The notes beneath the pieces were generated by a model. The model searched no databases, was not told the DNA's origin, and was given only the letters and a program-made list of their open reading frames with translations. A stretch of 64,000 nt of DNA from Craterostigma plantagineum (taxonomy: Eukaryota > Streptophyta > Magnoliopsida > Lamiales > Linderniaceae): the NCBI GenBank assembly GCA_027422505.1, contig JAPQWV010000012.1, positions 23,761,501 through 23,825,500 on the forward strand, given 5' to 3'. Shown piece by piece: positions 10,147-21,240 of the stretch (positions within the stretch are counted from its first letter, which is position 1; each line of letters begins with the position of its first letter). Position numbers and translations under genes: made by a program.

Positions 10147-11244
10147 ACCACCTCTACCGCACACACGTTGCTCACCCTACACCAAAAAAAAGCCACGGTA
10201 CTCATTTACTAAAGCAAGTAGCTCACGGCAGAGGCGTCGAAGGGAAAACCATCCAAGCGTAGGAGCAGGCTGATGCGGCTGTGACGGGCTGCCGGCGTAG
10301 GAGCAGCGAGCGGGCAATGCGAAGGACTCGTAAGAAAAAGAAAAGCTGAGGCGCCCACCACCTGCTCGACAAAAGTCCTCAACGAAGGTTGAACCGCTGA
10401 GCCTAAATTCAGGGAAGAAACATGTGTTTTTCTTTGTTATTTACGGTCCTCGTTATGTTGATGTTTCATATGAGTGGCTAAATCCCGTAGTATTTGAGAT
10501 TAGATGAACCCTAGCGAGATCGTACGTATGTTGAACGTATTATTAATATGCTTTTTATTATGACTCGGTTACGATTTATGCTATTATTTTGATTATGTCT
10601 ATGTGGTCGAAATAATTGTTGGGAAATCGAACGCTACGCTCGACAGAGGGGCGACGATTAGACCACTCGTAAACGAGCGGAATAAACTCATCGCTAGAGA
10701 TAGGTTGAACTACCCCGTCGGATTAGAGTCAAATCTAATAGCGGGATTCATCGTTATTTATTGCGGTCTGCGATTAAGAAAGTTAGGGAAGCTTGCCCAG
10801 CTATTTAAGACGTAGATTAATTCTTACGAGTCGAAGCGATTAAGCGCAGTTTCGCCCAATCGTAGAAACCCGTATACATACCCTAGGAATCCTCACGGTC
10901 TAATAATTAGCTAAAACTTATAGCTTGTTAGTCGTTCGATCGAGCTAGGGGGATTCAAAGTCTCAAATACGTTCGCTTTGTAAATCGTCTCAACCCCGTT
11001 ATCGCTGTTTTAGCAAATTTATTTTGTTATTTATCATTTATTTAGTTAATCGTTATTTATATTTTATCAAACAAAAAAATATTTACTAGGATATTTAAAC
11101 GATGTTTTCTAAAGTATATAGTTCGTTTGGGTTCGATACTCGTATATTTGTCAATTCTATACTATTTCGATAGGTACACTTGCCTGTTGAGCGTAGTTAA
11201 TTCGTCGATATTCGTTTTATTTTATTACTCGATCTGCTCGATCA
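10147..11244 (+). repeat. Athila-type LTR fragment (third copy of the LTR at 40968-42711)
   Basis: From about 10370 to 11244 the sequence matches 41840-42711 closely, including the stretch around 10700 (TAGAGTCAAATCTAATAGCG) and the terminus CTCGATCA. Weaker similarity (TGTGACGGGCTGC) extends left to about 10280. The 5' part of the LTR is missing, cut off by the GC-rich copia piece. The 3' end abuts copia gag sequence directly, with no internal Athila DNA, so this is a truncated or solo LTR. An ORF at 10603-10815 inside it is not a gene. Confidence 0.8.
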
Positions 11245-12007
11245 AGCCTCGTCCTCGGCCTGTGCTTTGACCGAAACCACGTCCTCGTTGGCCACGTCCT
11301 CTTCCTTGACTGTGGTGTGTATAGAATGCCTTGTCGTCATAAATGGACAATTTCGTATGTAGGGCCTCGTCTAAAGACTCCTGCTTCTTCTTTTTCTTTC
11401 GCTGCTCATGAGCTTCGAGCGAGCCAGAGAGTTCGTCGATAGTCATTTCTTCGAGATTTTTGGATTCTTCAATTGCACATACCACGTTCTCGTATTCATT
11501 CGTCAGAGATCGCAAGATTTTCTCGACGACTCGGGCATCAGTTAGAACCTCGCTGTTTCTCTTCAGCTGGTTCGCGATGGTTTGCACTCTTGTTATATAC
11601 TCGGACACGCATTCGCCCTTTTTCATTTTCGTCATTTCGAACTCGCCACGAAGAGTCTGCAACCGTACTTGCTTTACTCAATCGGCACCTTTGTATGCCT
11701 TTTCAAGCGTCTCCCATGCACCCTTCGATGTTTTGGCCTCGGCTATTTTCTCAAAGCCGGCCTCGTCTACTGATTGGTAGATGGTATAAAGTGCGAACTT
11801 ATCTTGTTTGTGAGATTCCTTCAGCGTCTTTAGTTGGGCTGCTGTGTACCCGTCTGTATTTTTTGGTTCGGTGTATCCGTTCGCGACTATCTCCCACGAA
11901 TCTTGAGACTGGAGCAACACCTTCATTTGAATGCTCCACTTGTCGTAGTTGAATTTGGTGAGCTTCGGAATCGGCATTTGGCCAGCGGTTGCTCCGACTA
12001 TCGACAT
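11225..12007 (-). pseudogene. Copia gag fragment with an in-frame stop
   Basis: The start ATG at 12007 overlaps a primer site TGGTATCAGAGCCATG (12004-12019). The frame reads KLTKFNYDKWSIQMKVLLQS and AWETLEKAYKGAD, typical UBN2 Gag. A TGA stop follows near 11676, then the same frame continues with LRGEFEMTKMKKGECVSEYI to an RG-rich tail. At 11244 it is truncated by the Athila LTR. No pol is left. Confidence 0.8.
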
Positions 12008-12019
12008 GGCTCTGATACC

Positions 12020-12096
12020 ATGTTTCCTTTCTTAATTTATGGGTTTTGTTTTTCTTTGTCTTTTGTTTTTTTTTTTTAGCTTTGAGATTAGTCAAC
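12020..12096 (-). repeat. Shrunken LTR of the copia gag fragment
   Basis: In element orientation it starts TGTTGACTAATCTCAAAGC and ends AAGGAAACA directly before the primer site. At 77 bp it is much shorter than a normal copia LTR, so an internal deletion is likely. Its start resembles the LTR at 1796. Its outer edge abuts the LRR pseudogene, so this copia inserted into that gene. Confidence 0.5.
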
Positions 12097-13242
12097 AGTG
12101 TTCTCCTTCAAGATTCAACCTTTTCTTCATCTTCTGATCGATGCAGAAATCTTTCAGATCGATTGAGCGAAGAAGTGCCAGATTGTTGGATGAGACTGAA
12201 AAATCTTCAGGTACTTCACCTCTCCTCAACAACTTAAATGGAGCTGTCCCTTCGACAATAGGAAATTTGGTATTACTAGAGGTTCTTGAACTCAGTCAGA
12301 ATCAGCTCAGTGGTGTTCTTTCAGTTTCCATCTTTAATCTCAGCAGCCTTCGAATTTTCTCCGTGTTTGCGAATCACCTATCAGGCGCTCTCCTTCAAGA
12401 TTCAAACTTTTCTTCAGCTTCCGATCCATGCAGAAATCTCTCAGGTCGATTGAGCGGCGGAGAAGTGCCGGATTGTTGGATGAGACTGAAAAATCTTCGA
12501 GTGTTGAATCTGGGAAACAATGACATGAATGGAAGTATTCCCTCTTCGATCGAACTTCTTGATAGCTTAAAAGTTTTGAATCTGCGCAATAACTGATTTT
12601 CATTCCAGGTGCTTACCTCGATCCTTAGTTTCAAAGAGTTGGTGATGGTCGACCTTTCTGCAAACTATTTGTCCGGAAATCTTCAAAAATGGACGACAGA
12701 GTTGAACTCACATTCTCTAAGGTATGTCATCCTACGATCCAACAACCTAAGTGGCATAATCGATTCAAGTATATGTTCGTTCACCTCTATGCGAATCTTG
12801 GATATCAAACAACCTCCACGGTACTATCCCAAGTTGTTTCGGTAAGTTTAAGGTGATGGTCGAAGACACAAATCTTGCATCTCGATCTCAAGAAAACGAT
12901 TTTGGCACAATGATCAGCGTGGTTATAATACAAAAGGAGAACCGTTCTTCTCATGTCATATCTCAAGAAAACGATCTTGGCACAGTGATCAGCGTGGTTA
13001 TTAATACAAAAGGAGAACCGCGTTCTTATGATGTCCTACTTCCTTTGGTGACCAGCATTGATCTTGCAAATAATAACCTATCTGGGAATATCCCGCTTGA
13101 ATTGACGCATTTGATGAGCTTAAGGATGATGAACTTGTCAAGAAATCACTTCTCGGGCTTAATTCCCAGTGACATAGGCAACATGAAGCAGTTAGAATCT
13201 CCCGATTTATCGCATTATCATCTTACAGGCGAGATACCACCC
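12097..13242 (+). pseudogene. LRR receptor-like protein pseudogene, 5' remnant
   Basis: Matches the intact gene at 31041-33887 from about its position 32500 to 33505. It begins with a misplaced piece (12097-12210, matching 32675-32785), followed by the part that should precede it (12211 onward, matching 32505). A local rearrangement or tandem duplication is therefore present. Readable LRRs include LEVLELSQNQLSGVLSVSIF and VLNLGNNDMNGSIPSSIELL. There is a stop at 12596, an altered junction near 12600, and a frameshift near 12825. All N-terminal repeats are missing. It ends at GAGATACC, where the gypsy element begins, and resumes at 24577. Confidence 0.85.
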
Positions 13243-16200
13243 TGTCACGACTGCACTTCCCTAACTGCCTATTCTAGCGCATTCCTATGTGCCTAGCGAG
13301 TTATGAGTAGTAAGGTACACTGAAAATGCGTATAAAATTTTTCTTTTTCCATTTACATAATGGAATGATGTTCTGTACAAGTCAAAAGAATACATGTCGA
13401 ACACTAAGTTCCAGACATGATCTAACTACGAGGACGAAGGTGTGTCGGCACAGCAAAAGGCTCCTATGCGCCCGGCCTCACAGGTCGTCATCCATACACA
13501 CACGTCCACCCCAAAAGCAGCGCGAAGCTTCAAAAGATTGGCCTTGTCATCTAACGCGATCACGTACCGTGCTCGCTGGCGCCTACAACACATAACATAA
13601 AAGAATGAGCCACCGAGGCTCAGTAAGCAGAAATCATGCATGTATGCACGTGTCCATTTCCCCGCAAAGGCAAACCCTGCCGATGCATAAATTTCTATGC
13701 AAGGGCAATCCGCGCCGATGCACCTAATACTCGTACTAGTAAAACTCAGGGCCCTCGGCTAATCTTACTATGCACCACAAGAGCTCACGTCCCTCAGGAC
13801 AATACGACAGCGGTCCACGCCGGATGGCCGAACCCTAGGATGCACATCGTTCCCCTAGGTCACCATATAAACCCGGTCGTCCCCGACTGTCCGGCGGTCG
13901 CTCACGCTGGTAGCCTACGCTGAGGTTGCCTACTCCAGGGTTCCACCCGGTGCTGCTTATACCCTCAGGTCGCACCTTCCAGGTCGCACCTTACCGCCAC
14001 GGGCCATGCCTGAATCCTATCCATAGGATACCAATATATATATTTACAATAATAGTACGACGACGCTAAACGCCGCCCTGGTAGCATAGTAGACAGCCCC
14101 TGACTCAACTATGAGTCGACACACTTGCCCACATCGGCAAGTCCTCGTCGCATACAAGCGACATATCACCATGCACACTCTATCCCATGACCCTTCCCCA
14201 TGAGTTCGTGCGTGCACATGAGCATGCATATGCAAACAAATGCAACTTATGCTTACCACATGAAAGCGTAACGATAAATTTACGTAATCACGAGACCACG
14301 TAGGCATATAGTCACATATACATATAGCACACAAGTTATGTGTTGTAGTTGGATTTCTACTTACCTGGCGTCCGTGGATTAGTCGCTACCTGACCCGGGT
14401 ATTCCCCTAAGTCCAAACCTTAGACATAGAATAGTATCGTTAGGACACTATTTTAATTAATTAATTACGTACAGACTTAGGTATTTTCCTTGGTTATAAT
14501 ACCTTTAGGAGTCCTAGTTAACTTGGTACATCCCACTTGACTTAGGGAATTTTATGAAGTTCATGAAGTTCATAAAATTCGTCCATAAGCTATTTGCTAG
14601 CCGGTCTGGTGAATTTCCTAATATTTCATCCTTTAAACTCGAACAGGCTATAAAGTCAGTCTATAAATTATATCAGTTGGCTACGTAAATTTTCGTACCA
14701 AAATTCTATCGAATGCAACGTCTACCTATACCGAAAATTTGCCCTGAGGACACCGATAGGCAGATTATGATCGAGCGTTGAAAGAGCCTATGCTCATTGG
14801 AATCGGAATATTTTTCTGATTAAAGGGTGCGGAAATATTTTTCCTCAAAAGGCGATAGTTTTTTTTTTATAACTTGAAACGATTTTCGCCTAAGGGGTTC
14901 AATTCGCGACATGCATTTTTTTTTTATCTTATAGTTTCGCAAAGTCATCAGAATCTTATATATGTTTTGCGAACTCTATTATTCGAAACTTCTTAAGTTC
15001 GCGAAATGCACCATGCTCCCAATTCGTAAACCAGTACATTTGCGAATTGTCTACCCCGTGAGATCCCTAGTTCGCGAAACATCACTTCGCAAAAATGATC
15101 TCTCATCGTGAACTACTTCTAATTCGCGAACTAATGCTCTTCGCACTCAATTCACGAAACGTCCCAATTCGCGAAATTTTCTCACCCTCTTGCTAGGTTC
15201 GCGATATATTACTCAGCTCTAATTCGTGAAACGCCATGCATGGTTCGCAAAACGTTCCTCCATCGATTCGCCAAGTGGATCGCATGAATTCGCCAACTCC
15301 TTGCAGTTCGCAGAATGTCCCGACCCTGAGTTCGCAAACCTGGTTCAATTCGTGGAATGGTGATCCGCCAAATGGATTCGCAAAGTGCATGAGGATTCGC
15401 AAAAACGACGAGCTCGCGGATTAGGGTTCGCACGTTCGCCAAATGAATTTACGGAACTGATACGGGTTCGCCAAATGGGGCTCGTGATTCTGCATTGGAC
15501 TCGCAAAACCCCTAAGCTAGTCATCCATAATTCGCCAATTAGGTCGAGTTCGCCAAATTTGTTGGGGCCCGCAAATCAATATCGCGAACTCTCCCCTTGT
15601 TAATTTGCGAATTAAAGACCCGCCAATTTAACCTAGTTCGCGGAACGAGTTCGCGAATCTTCCGTGTCTAATACCTAAACAAGTTTAACACTTGAAATCC
15701 TAGGGGCTTCGATCAAAAGCTACCTTTTCAAGATCATGCTCAAGGCCGATAGAACTTGCTAAATCCCTAAAACTTCGAGCTAAATAAGGATGTCAATCCT
15801 AAAGTCATTCTTCGTGTCTAATACTCCCTAAGAAGTGTTAATAAAATCGTTAAAACCTCTGAGCTAAGGTTCGACATACCTCCAAGCCCTAAGATCGCAT
15901 AACCAAGTGTGTAATACTTATTTTCATGTTTAAACCCCTAACGTACCGAAATACTTAAACTAGGATACGAAAATTAGAGTAAAGGCTTGTACCTAGTTGA
16001 ATGCTTGGGTGATTTTCTATTCGGCTTCTTCTCCCTCGTTGCTTAGGCTTTCGTGAGTTCCTTGCTAATGGAGTTCGTGGACTTCAAATGGGTTTTAGGT
16101 GATGGTTTATTTATTTTATTTTTTATATGGTGGTGATGGAACTCAAGGGACGAAATATCCCTTAATTTAAGGAAGGTTTGTCTCAATTTTGTTTCTAATG

Positions 16201-16576
16201 ATTTGGGCCTTCTATTTCCATAGCTAGCCCAATTAATCCCTTTTAATTATTTTTGAGATTCAACCTCTAAGCTTAGTCCATTAAGATTTATGACTATGAC
16301 TCACGCCTTAGCTTTGGCCTAATATTAGACTTTCGGCCCATTAGTGTTCCTAGCCCACTTCCAGACTTAATTCTAGCTTTAGTTTATGGCCCGTATTTTC
16401 CTTTGTCTAGTTTTCGAAAATCCCTAATTAAATGGAAAGTCTAACAGTACCAATTAAATGCACCGAATTTACCAAATAATCAAGCGCACATTTTAACATG
16501 CAGGTTTCACATAATTCACAATCATCATTTACGCAAATTTATTGGCCTTACTATTCACGAGGACCCGGGTGCTACA
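13243..16576 (-). repeat. Gypsy LTR (left; 3' LTR in element orientation)
   Basis: Near-identical to 21241-24576. It carries no gene. Short ORFs at 13326, 13636 and 14044 recur in the other LTR and are not proteins. The central part holds the TTCGCGAA-type array. Confidence 0.95.
14893..15660. repeat. Array of about 38 degenerate TTCGCGAA motifs inside the LTR
   Basis: By eye I count about 35-40 copies of TTCGCGAA, TTCGCCAA, TTCGCAAA and close variants in about 770 bp, on average 20 bp apart, with unrelated sequence between them. The strict core is its own reverse complement. The same array recurs at 22893-23660 in the other LTR. It lies roughly 900-1700 bp downstream of the LTR start in element orientation. 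Its role is unknown. Multiple protein-binding sites or a decayed tandem repeat are both possible. Confidence 0.85.
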
Positions 16577-16590
16577 TCCTCCTCCCCTTA
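16577..16590 (-). other. Polypurine tract of the gypsy element
   Basis: On the minus strand it reads TAAGGGGAGGAGGA, directly before the LTR start TGTAGCACCC, as expected for second-strand priming. Confidence 0.85.
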
Positions 16591-16611
16591 AAGAGGATTT
16601 CGCCCCCGAAA

Positions 16612-19600
16612 TCAGCCCGTTCGGAACAATTCAGGATAGCGGACCCTCATCTCATCCTCGTGTTCCCAAGTCGCTTCTTCTATCGACTGGTTTCGCCACA
16701 GAACTTTCACGAGAGGAATTTCTTTATTCCTAAGCCTTTCGTTTCATTCATCAATATTTCCACAGGTACTTCCTCGTAACTCAAATCCGGCTTCAACTGT
16801 TGATGTAGAGTTTCGTTCACCAGCACGTGGCTTGGGTCAGCGATATACTTTCGCAAGGTTGAAACGTGGAATACATCATGTACTTGCGACAACGATGTTG
16901 GTAGTTCCAATTGGTATGCTACTTCGCCCACTCTTTTCACTATCTTGAACGGACCAATGTACCTTGGGCTTAGTTTTCCCTTCTTGCCGAATCTCTTAAC
17001 GCCCTTCATTGGCGATACTTTCACGAAAACCCAATCATCAATCTCGAATTCTAGCGGTCTGCGTCTTTGATCCGCATAACTCTTTTGTCTGCTTTGCGCC
17101 GTGCGCATTCTCTCTCGAATCGTCGCGATAATTTCCGTCATTTCTCGGATCATATCTGGGCCTAACATCGCCCGTTCACCGACTTCATCCCAATGTACTG
17201 GGGATCTGCACTTTCGTCCGTATAAGGCTTCATAAGAAGCCATTCCAATTGTAGCTTGATAACTATTATTGTACGAGAATTCCACCAGTGGAAGGTACTT
17301 GCTCCAGTTGCCTTTGAAGTCGAGCACACAGGCTCGTAGCATATCTTCAAGTGTCTGGATCGTCCGCTCGGATTGGCCGTCCGTTTGCGGATGATAAACT
17401 GTGCTGAATGACAATTTTGTCCCCATCGCCTTTTGCAAACTCGTCCAGAACTTAGATAAAAATATGGAATCACGATCTGATACTATCGACAGTGGTACTC
17501 CATGGAGTCGTACTATCTCCTGGATATACAGTTCCGCGTATCGCTCCATGGTGAATGTCGTACTTATTGGCAGAAAATGAGCAGATTTCGTAAGTCGGTC
17601 TACAATCACCCACATCGCATCATGCCCTTTCACATTTTTCGGCAATCCGCTCATGAAATCCATCGTTATATTGTCCCATTTCCACTCCGGAATCGGTAAG
17701 GGCTGCAGCGTTCCTGCTGGCCGTTGGTGTTCTGCCTTAATTTGTTGACAAGTGAGGCATTGACTGACGAATTCTGCTGCGTCTTTCTTCATTCCCGGCC
17801 ACCAGTAGTGCGCCCGTAAGTCTCTATATAGCTTCGTGGCTCCAGGATGTACTGAGTACGGTGTAGTATGTGCTTCCGCCATTATAGTTCTTCGAAGTCC
17901 TGCATCGCCCGGTATATATAATCTGCTCTTGTAGTACAAGCTCCCGTCGTCTCGGAATACATAGTCTACTGCCGGCTGCTCTGTCTGGGTTTCCTTGATC
18001 TTGACATAGAACTCGTCATTTTCCTGAGCCTTCTTGATTTGTTCTAACAATGTCGGTTGAAGGGTCAAAGCTGCTAACTTCACCTCGACCTCGCCTAATG
18101 GTACGATCTCCACTTCGAGTCGTTGGAGTTCTGTGCTTACTGTCTTTCGACTTAAGGCATCTGCTACCACATTTGCCTTCCCTGGGTGGTAGTTGATTGC
18201 ACAATCGTAGTCCTTCACTAATTCCAGCCACCTTCTCTGTCTCATGTTTAGCTCCTTTTGGGTGAAGAAGTACTTTAAACTTTTGTGGTCGGTGTAGATC
18301 TCACATCTTTCACCATATAGATAATGCCTCCATATCTTGAGGGCAAAGACCACAGCTGCTAGTTCCAAGTCGTGTGTAGGATAGTTCCTTTCGTACTCCT
18401 TCAACTGCCGTGAGGCATAGGCCACCACATTTCCGTTTTGCATCAGTACGCATCCGAGCCCATTTTTCGAGGCGTCGCTATAAACGGAGAATCCTCCTGT
18501 TCCTGTGGGTATCGTCAACACTGGGGCGGTAGTAAGCCGCTTCTTCAGTTCTTGGAAGCTCCGTTCACATTCTTCGCTCCATTGAAAAGGAGTATTCTTC
18601 CGGGTCAACTTTATCAATGTTGAGGCAATTTTCGAAAAATCCTTTATGAATTTCCTATAGTAGCCCGCTAAGCCTAGAAAGCTCCGTACTTCTGTTACAT
18701 TGGTCGGTTGTGGCCAGTTATTGATTGCCTCGATTTTGCTTGGGTCCACTGAGATTCCCGCTCCAGAGACAATGTGTCCCAAGAATGCTACCTGATCCAG
18801 CCAAAACTCACACTTTTTGAATTTGGCGTACAACTGCTTCTCCCGCAGTGTCTCAAGCACTATCTTCAGGTGCTCCTCATGTTCATCCTTCGTCCTTGAA
18901 TAGATAAGAATATCGTCTATGAACACGATTACGAACTTGTCCAGATAGGACTGGAACACCCTGTTCATCAAGTCCATGAAGGCCGCCGGCGCATTAGTCA
19001 GTCCGAAGGGCATGACTAGAAATTCAAAGTGCCCGTATCTGGTACTGAATGCCGTTTTCGGAATATCGTCCTTGCGGATTTTCAGTTGATGGTATCCCGA
19101 CCTCAAATCTACCTTAGAAAACACTGTGGCGCCTTGTAGTTGGTCAAAGAGATCGTCGATCCTGGGCAATGGATACTTATTCTTGACCGTTAACTTGTTC
19201 AGCTCCCTGTAATCTATGCACAGCCTCATTGAGCCATCCTTCTTTCGCACGAATAGAACTGGCGCACCCCAGGGAGAGAAACTGGTCTGGATGAAACCTT
19301 TCTGTAGTAGCTCATCTATTTGTTCCCTCAGCTCCTTCAGTTCGGTCGGTGCTAACCGGTACGGGGTCTTGGACACTGGTGCAGCTCCCGGCACCAGGTC
19401 GATTGTAAACTCGATTTCTCTGTCTGGGGGTAGTCCCGGCAAGTCTTCCGGAAATACGTCTGGGAACTCCTTAATTACAGGTACGTCTTCGATTTTCGTG
19501 GGAATGTTTTCCTCTGTCTTCAGGGCAAATACCAGGTATGCCTCGCATCCGGCTTTGATTAGCCGTTGGGCCTTCAACGCCGAAATCTTAGGAACAATTC

Positions 19601-21089
19601 CTCTTTCGCCCGTCTCCTTGAAGGTGAGAGGTTCTCCCCCTTCCGTATTGAACGTCACCACCTTATGATTACAATCTATTACCGCTCCATATTTTGAGAG
19701 CCAGTCCATCCCGAGGATCACCTCGTAATCGTTCATCGGGATGACTATTAAATCTACAAGCAACTCCTTGTCGCCGACTAAGACCGGGCAATTCCTTAAT
19801 ATTTGGCTAGTCCTAGTTGGTGCCCCTTTTGGGATTGCTACACTATATTCAACCTCGGCCCGCTCAGGTATTATATTAAGTCTTGTCACGTATGGGATGG
19901 ATGCAAATGAGTGGGTTGCCCCAGAATCTACTAGGATGCATGTGGGTGTTTGGTGGATTAGGAGGGTACCTGTCACCACCGCTGGGTTGTTCTCCGTTTC
20001 CTCTGAAGTGATGGTGTACACTCGAGCTGGCACCATCTGAGGTCCTGCTTGGCTCCCGGCCTGACTTCCCGAAGCACCTTCCGGGCACTGTCTCATGAAG
20101 TGTCCCGGCTTCCCGCATCTGAAACACGCGTTGGCCGGCGTGTTGCAATTCCCGAAGTGCCTCTTTCCGCACCTCTGACAGTTGGGAATCGGCACTGCCC
20201 CTTGATTCTGATTCGGGTTTGGGGGTCTGTTCACTGTCCCCTGAGGTTGTTGAGGAGGCCTGTTCTGGAATTTATTTTTACCACCTTTAGGCACAAACTG
20301 TCGTTTCTGATTTCCTCCGCTCCATTGTGTTCCTTGCATTTGCGCAAATTTGCGCTTGGCCTCTTGTGCCCTCACGATCCGAGCTTCAGCTTGTTCTGCC
20401 ACCATTTCCCTCTCTGCTACCTGAGCGTAAGTAGCTCCCTGGATTCCAGCCATGCTCACATCTCTATAGAGTTCCGGTTTCAATCCTTCTAGGAACCGTT
20501 CAATTTTCAGAGCATCCGTGCTGACCATGTGTGCTGCGAACCTGGACAGCTGCTCAAACTTTTGTATGTACTCCGCAACGGTCATCGATCTCTGCCTGAG
20601 GTTTATAAATTCGTTGAGACGCTAGGCTCTCACCGGGGCCGTCAAGTACTTACCCCGGAACAGCTCCTTGAATCTGTCCCAGCTCATCGTGGCAGGATTC
20701 TCGATCACCATAATGGTGTCCCACCAATGTCCGGCGCTTCCTCTTAGAAGGAACGCGGCGCACAGAGCCTTTTCTGCCTCTGGGACTCTGCTGTAGACGA
20801 ACATGCTCTCTAGTGTCCTTATCCAATCTTCGGCTGCCGTCGGGTCAGCCGTATCCTCGAAGGTTGGTGGGTTCAACCTCCTGAACCTTTCTCCCACTAT
20901 CTCTGTCCTATCGGCCTGAGTGTTTCCAGCATTCGTGGTGTTCTGTTGGATCAGCTGTTGTATCTGTGTTGACTGCTGGCGCACCAATTCCGTAAGTTGG
21001 AAAATGGTCGCGTCGCGGTTGTCAGTAGGGACCGTGTTTCCCCTATTCTGGTCATCACCACCGCTCGACTCACCTCTTGTTCTTACCAT
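16612..21089 (-). pseudogene. Gypsy gag-pol polyprotein with one stop and one frameshift
   Basis: The start ATG at 21089 follows the primer site. Order: retrotransposon Gag (21089 to about 20450), two zinc-knuckle-like motifs ([12 protein letters not shown] and [14 protein letters not shown], about 20180-20085), protease with [10 protein letters not shown], reverse transcriptase with intact FIDDILIYS, RNase H, integrase with its HHCC motif and the D, D, E residues ([17 protein letters not shown], and the Glu of SERTIQ), then a chromodomain-like tail. An in-frame TAG at 20622-20624 splits Gag after TAPVRA, with the same frame resuming at once. Near 16745 a small indel shifts the frame. The main frame then stops at 16707, while the family-like tail ([16 protein letters not shown]) lies in another frame ending at 16612. 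Enzyme active sites otherwise look intact. Confidence 0.9.
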
Positions 21090-21225
21090 CTTTATACCCT
21101 ATCCTGATCGTCCTATGGCCAATAAAATATGCAACATAGAAATCCACATAGAATTAACACTTACTTGCAAGGCCGCTTCCGCTCTTTTGGCTGTGTATGG
21201 ACAATCTACAGAACCTGTAATCGAA

Positions 21226-21237
21226 GCTCTGATACCA
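21226..21237 (-). other. Primer binding site of the gypsy element
   Basis: Minus-strand TGGTATCAGAGC, complementary to the 3' end of initiator tRNA-Met, three bases (GGG) from the LTR edge. Confidence 0.9.
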
Positions 21238-21240
21238 CCC

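Noticed and set aside
13326..14334. Small ORFs duplicated exactly at 21324-22332
   Set aside because: They are repeated only because they lie in the two LTRs; no codon or family evidence.
13900..14350. tRNA or other RNA gene in LTR DNA
   Set aside because: I looked for cloverleaf-like A and B boxes here and elsewhere and found none convincing; tRNA matches in the window are primer sites.
14893..15660. CRISPR-like array
   Set aside because: Motifs are 8 bp and degenerate with irregular spacing inside an LTR of a plant element; there are no repeats of CRISPR length.
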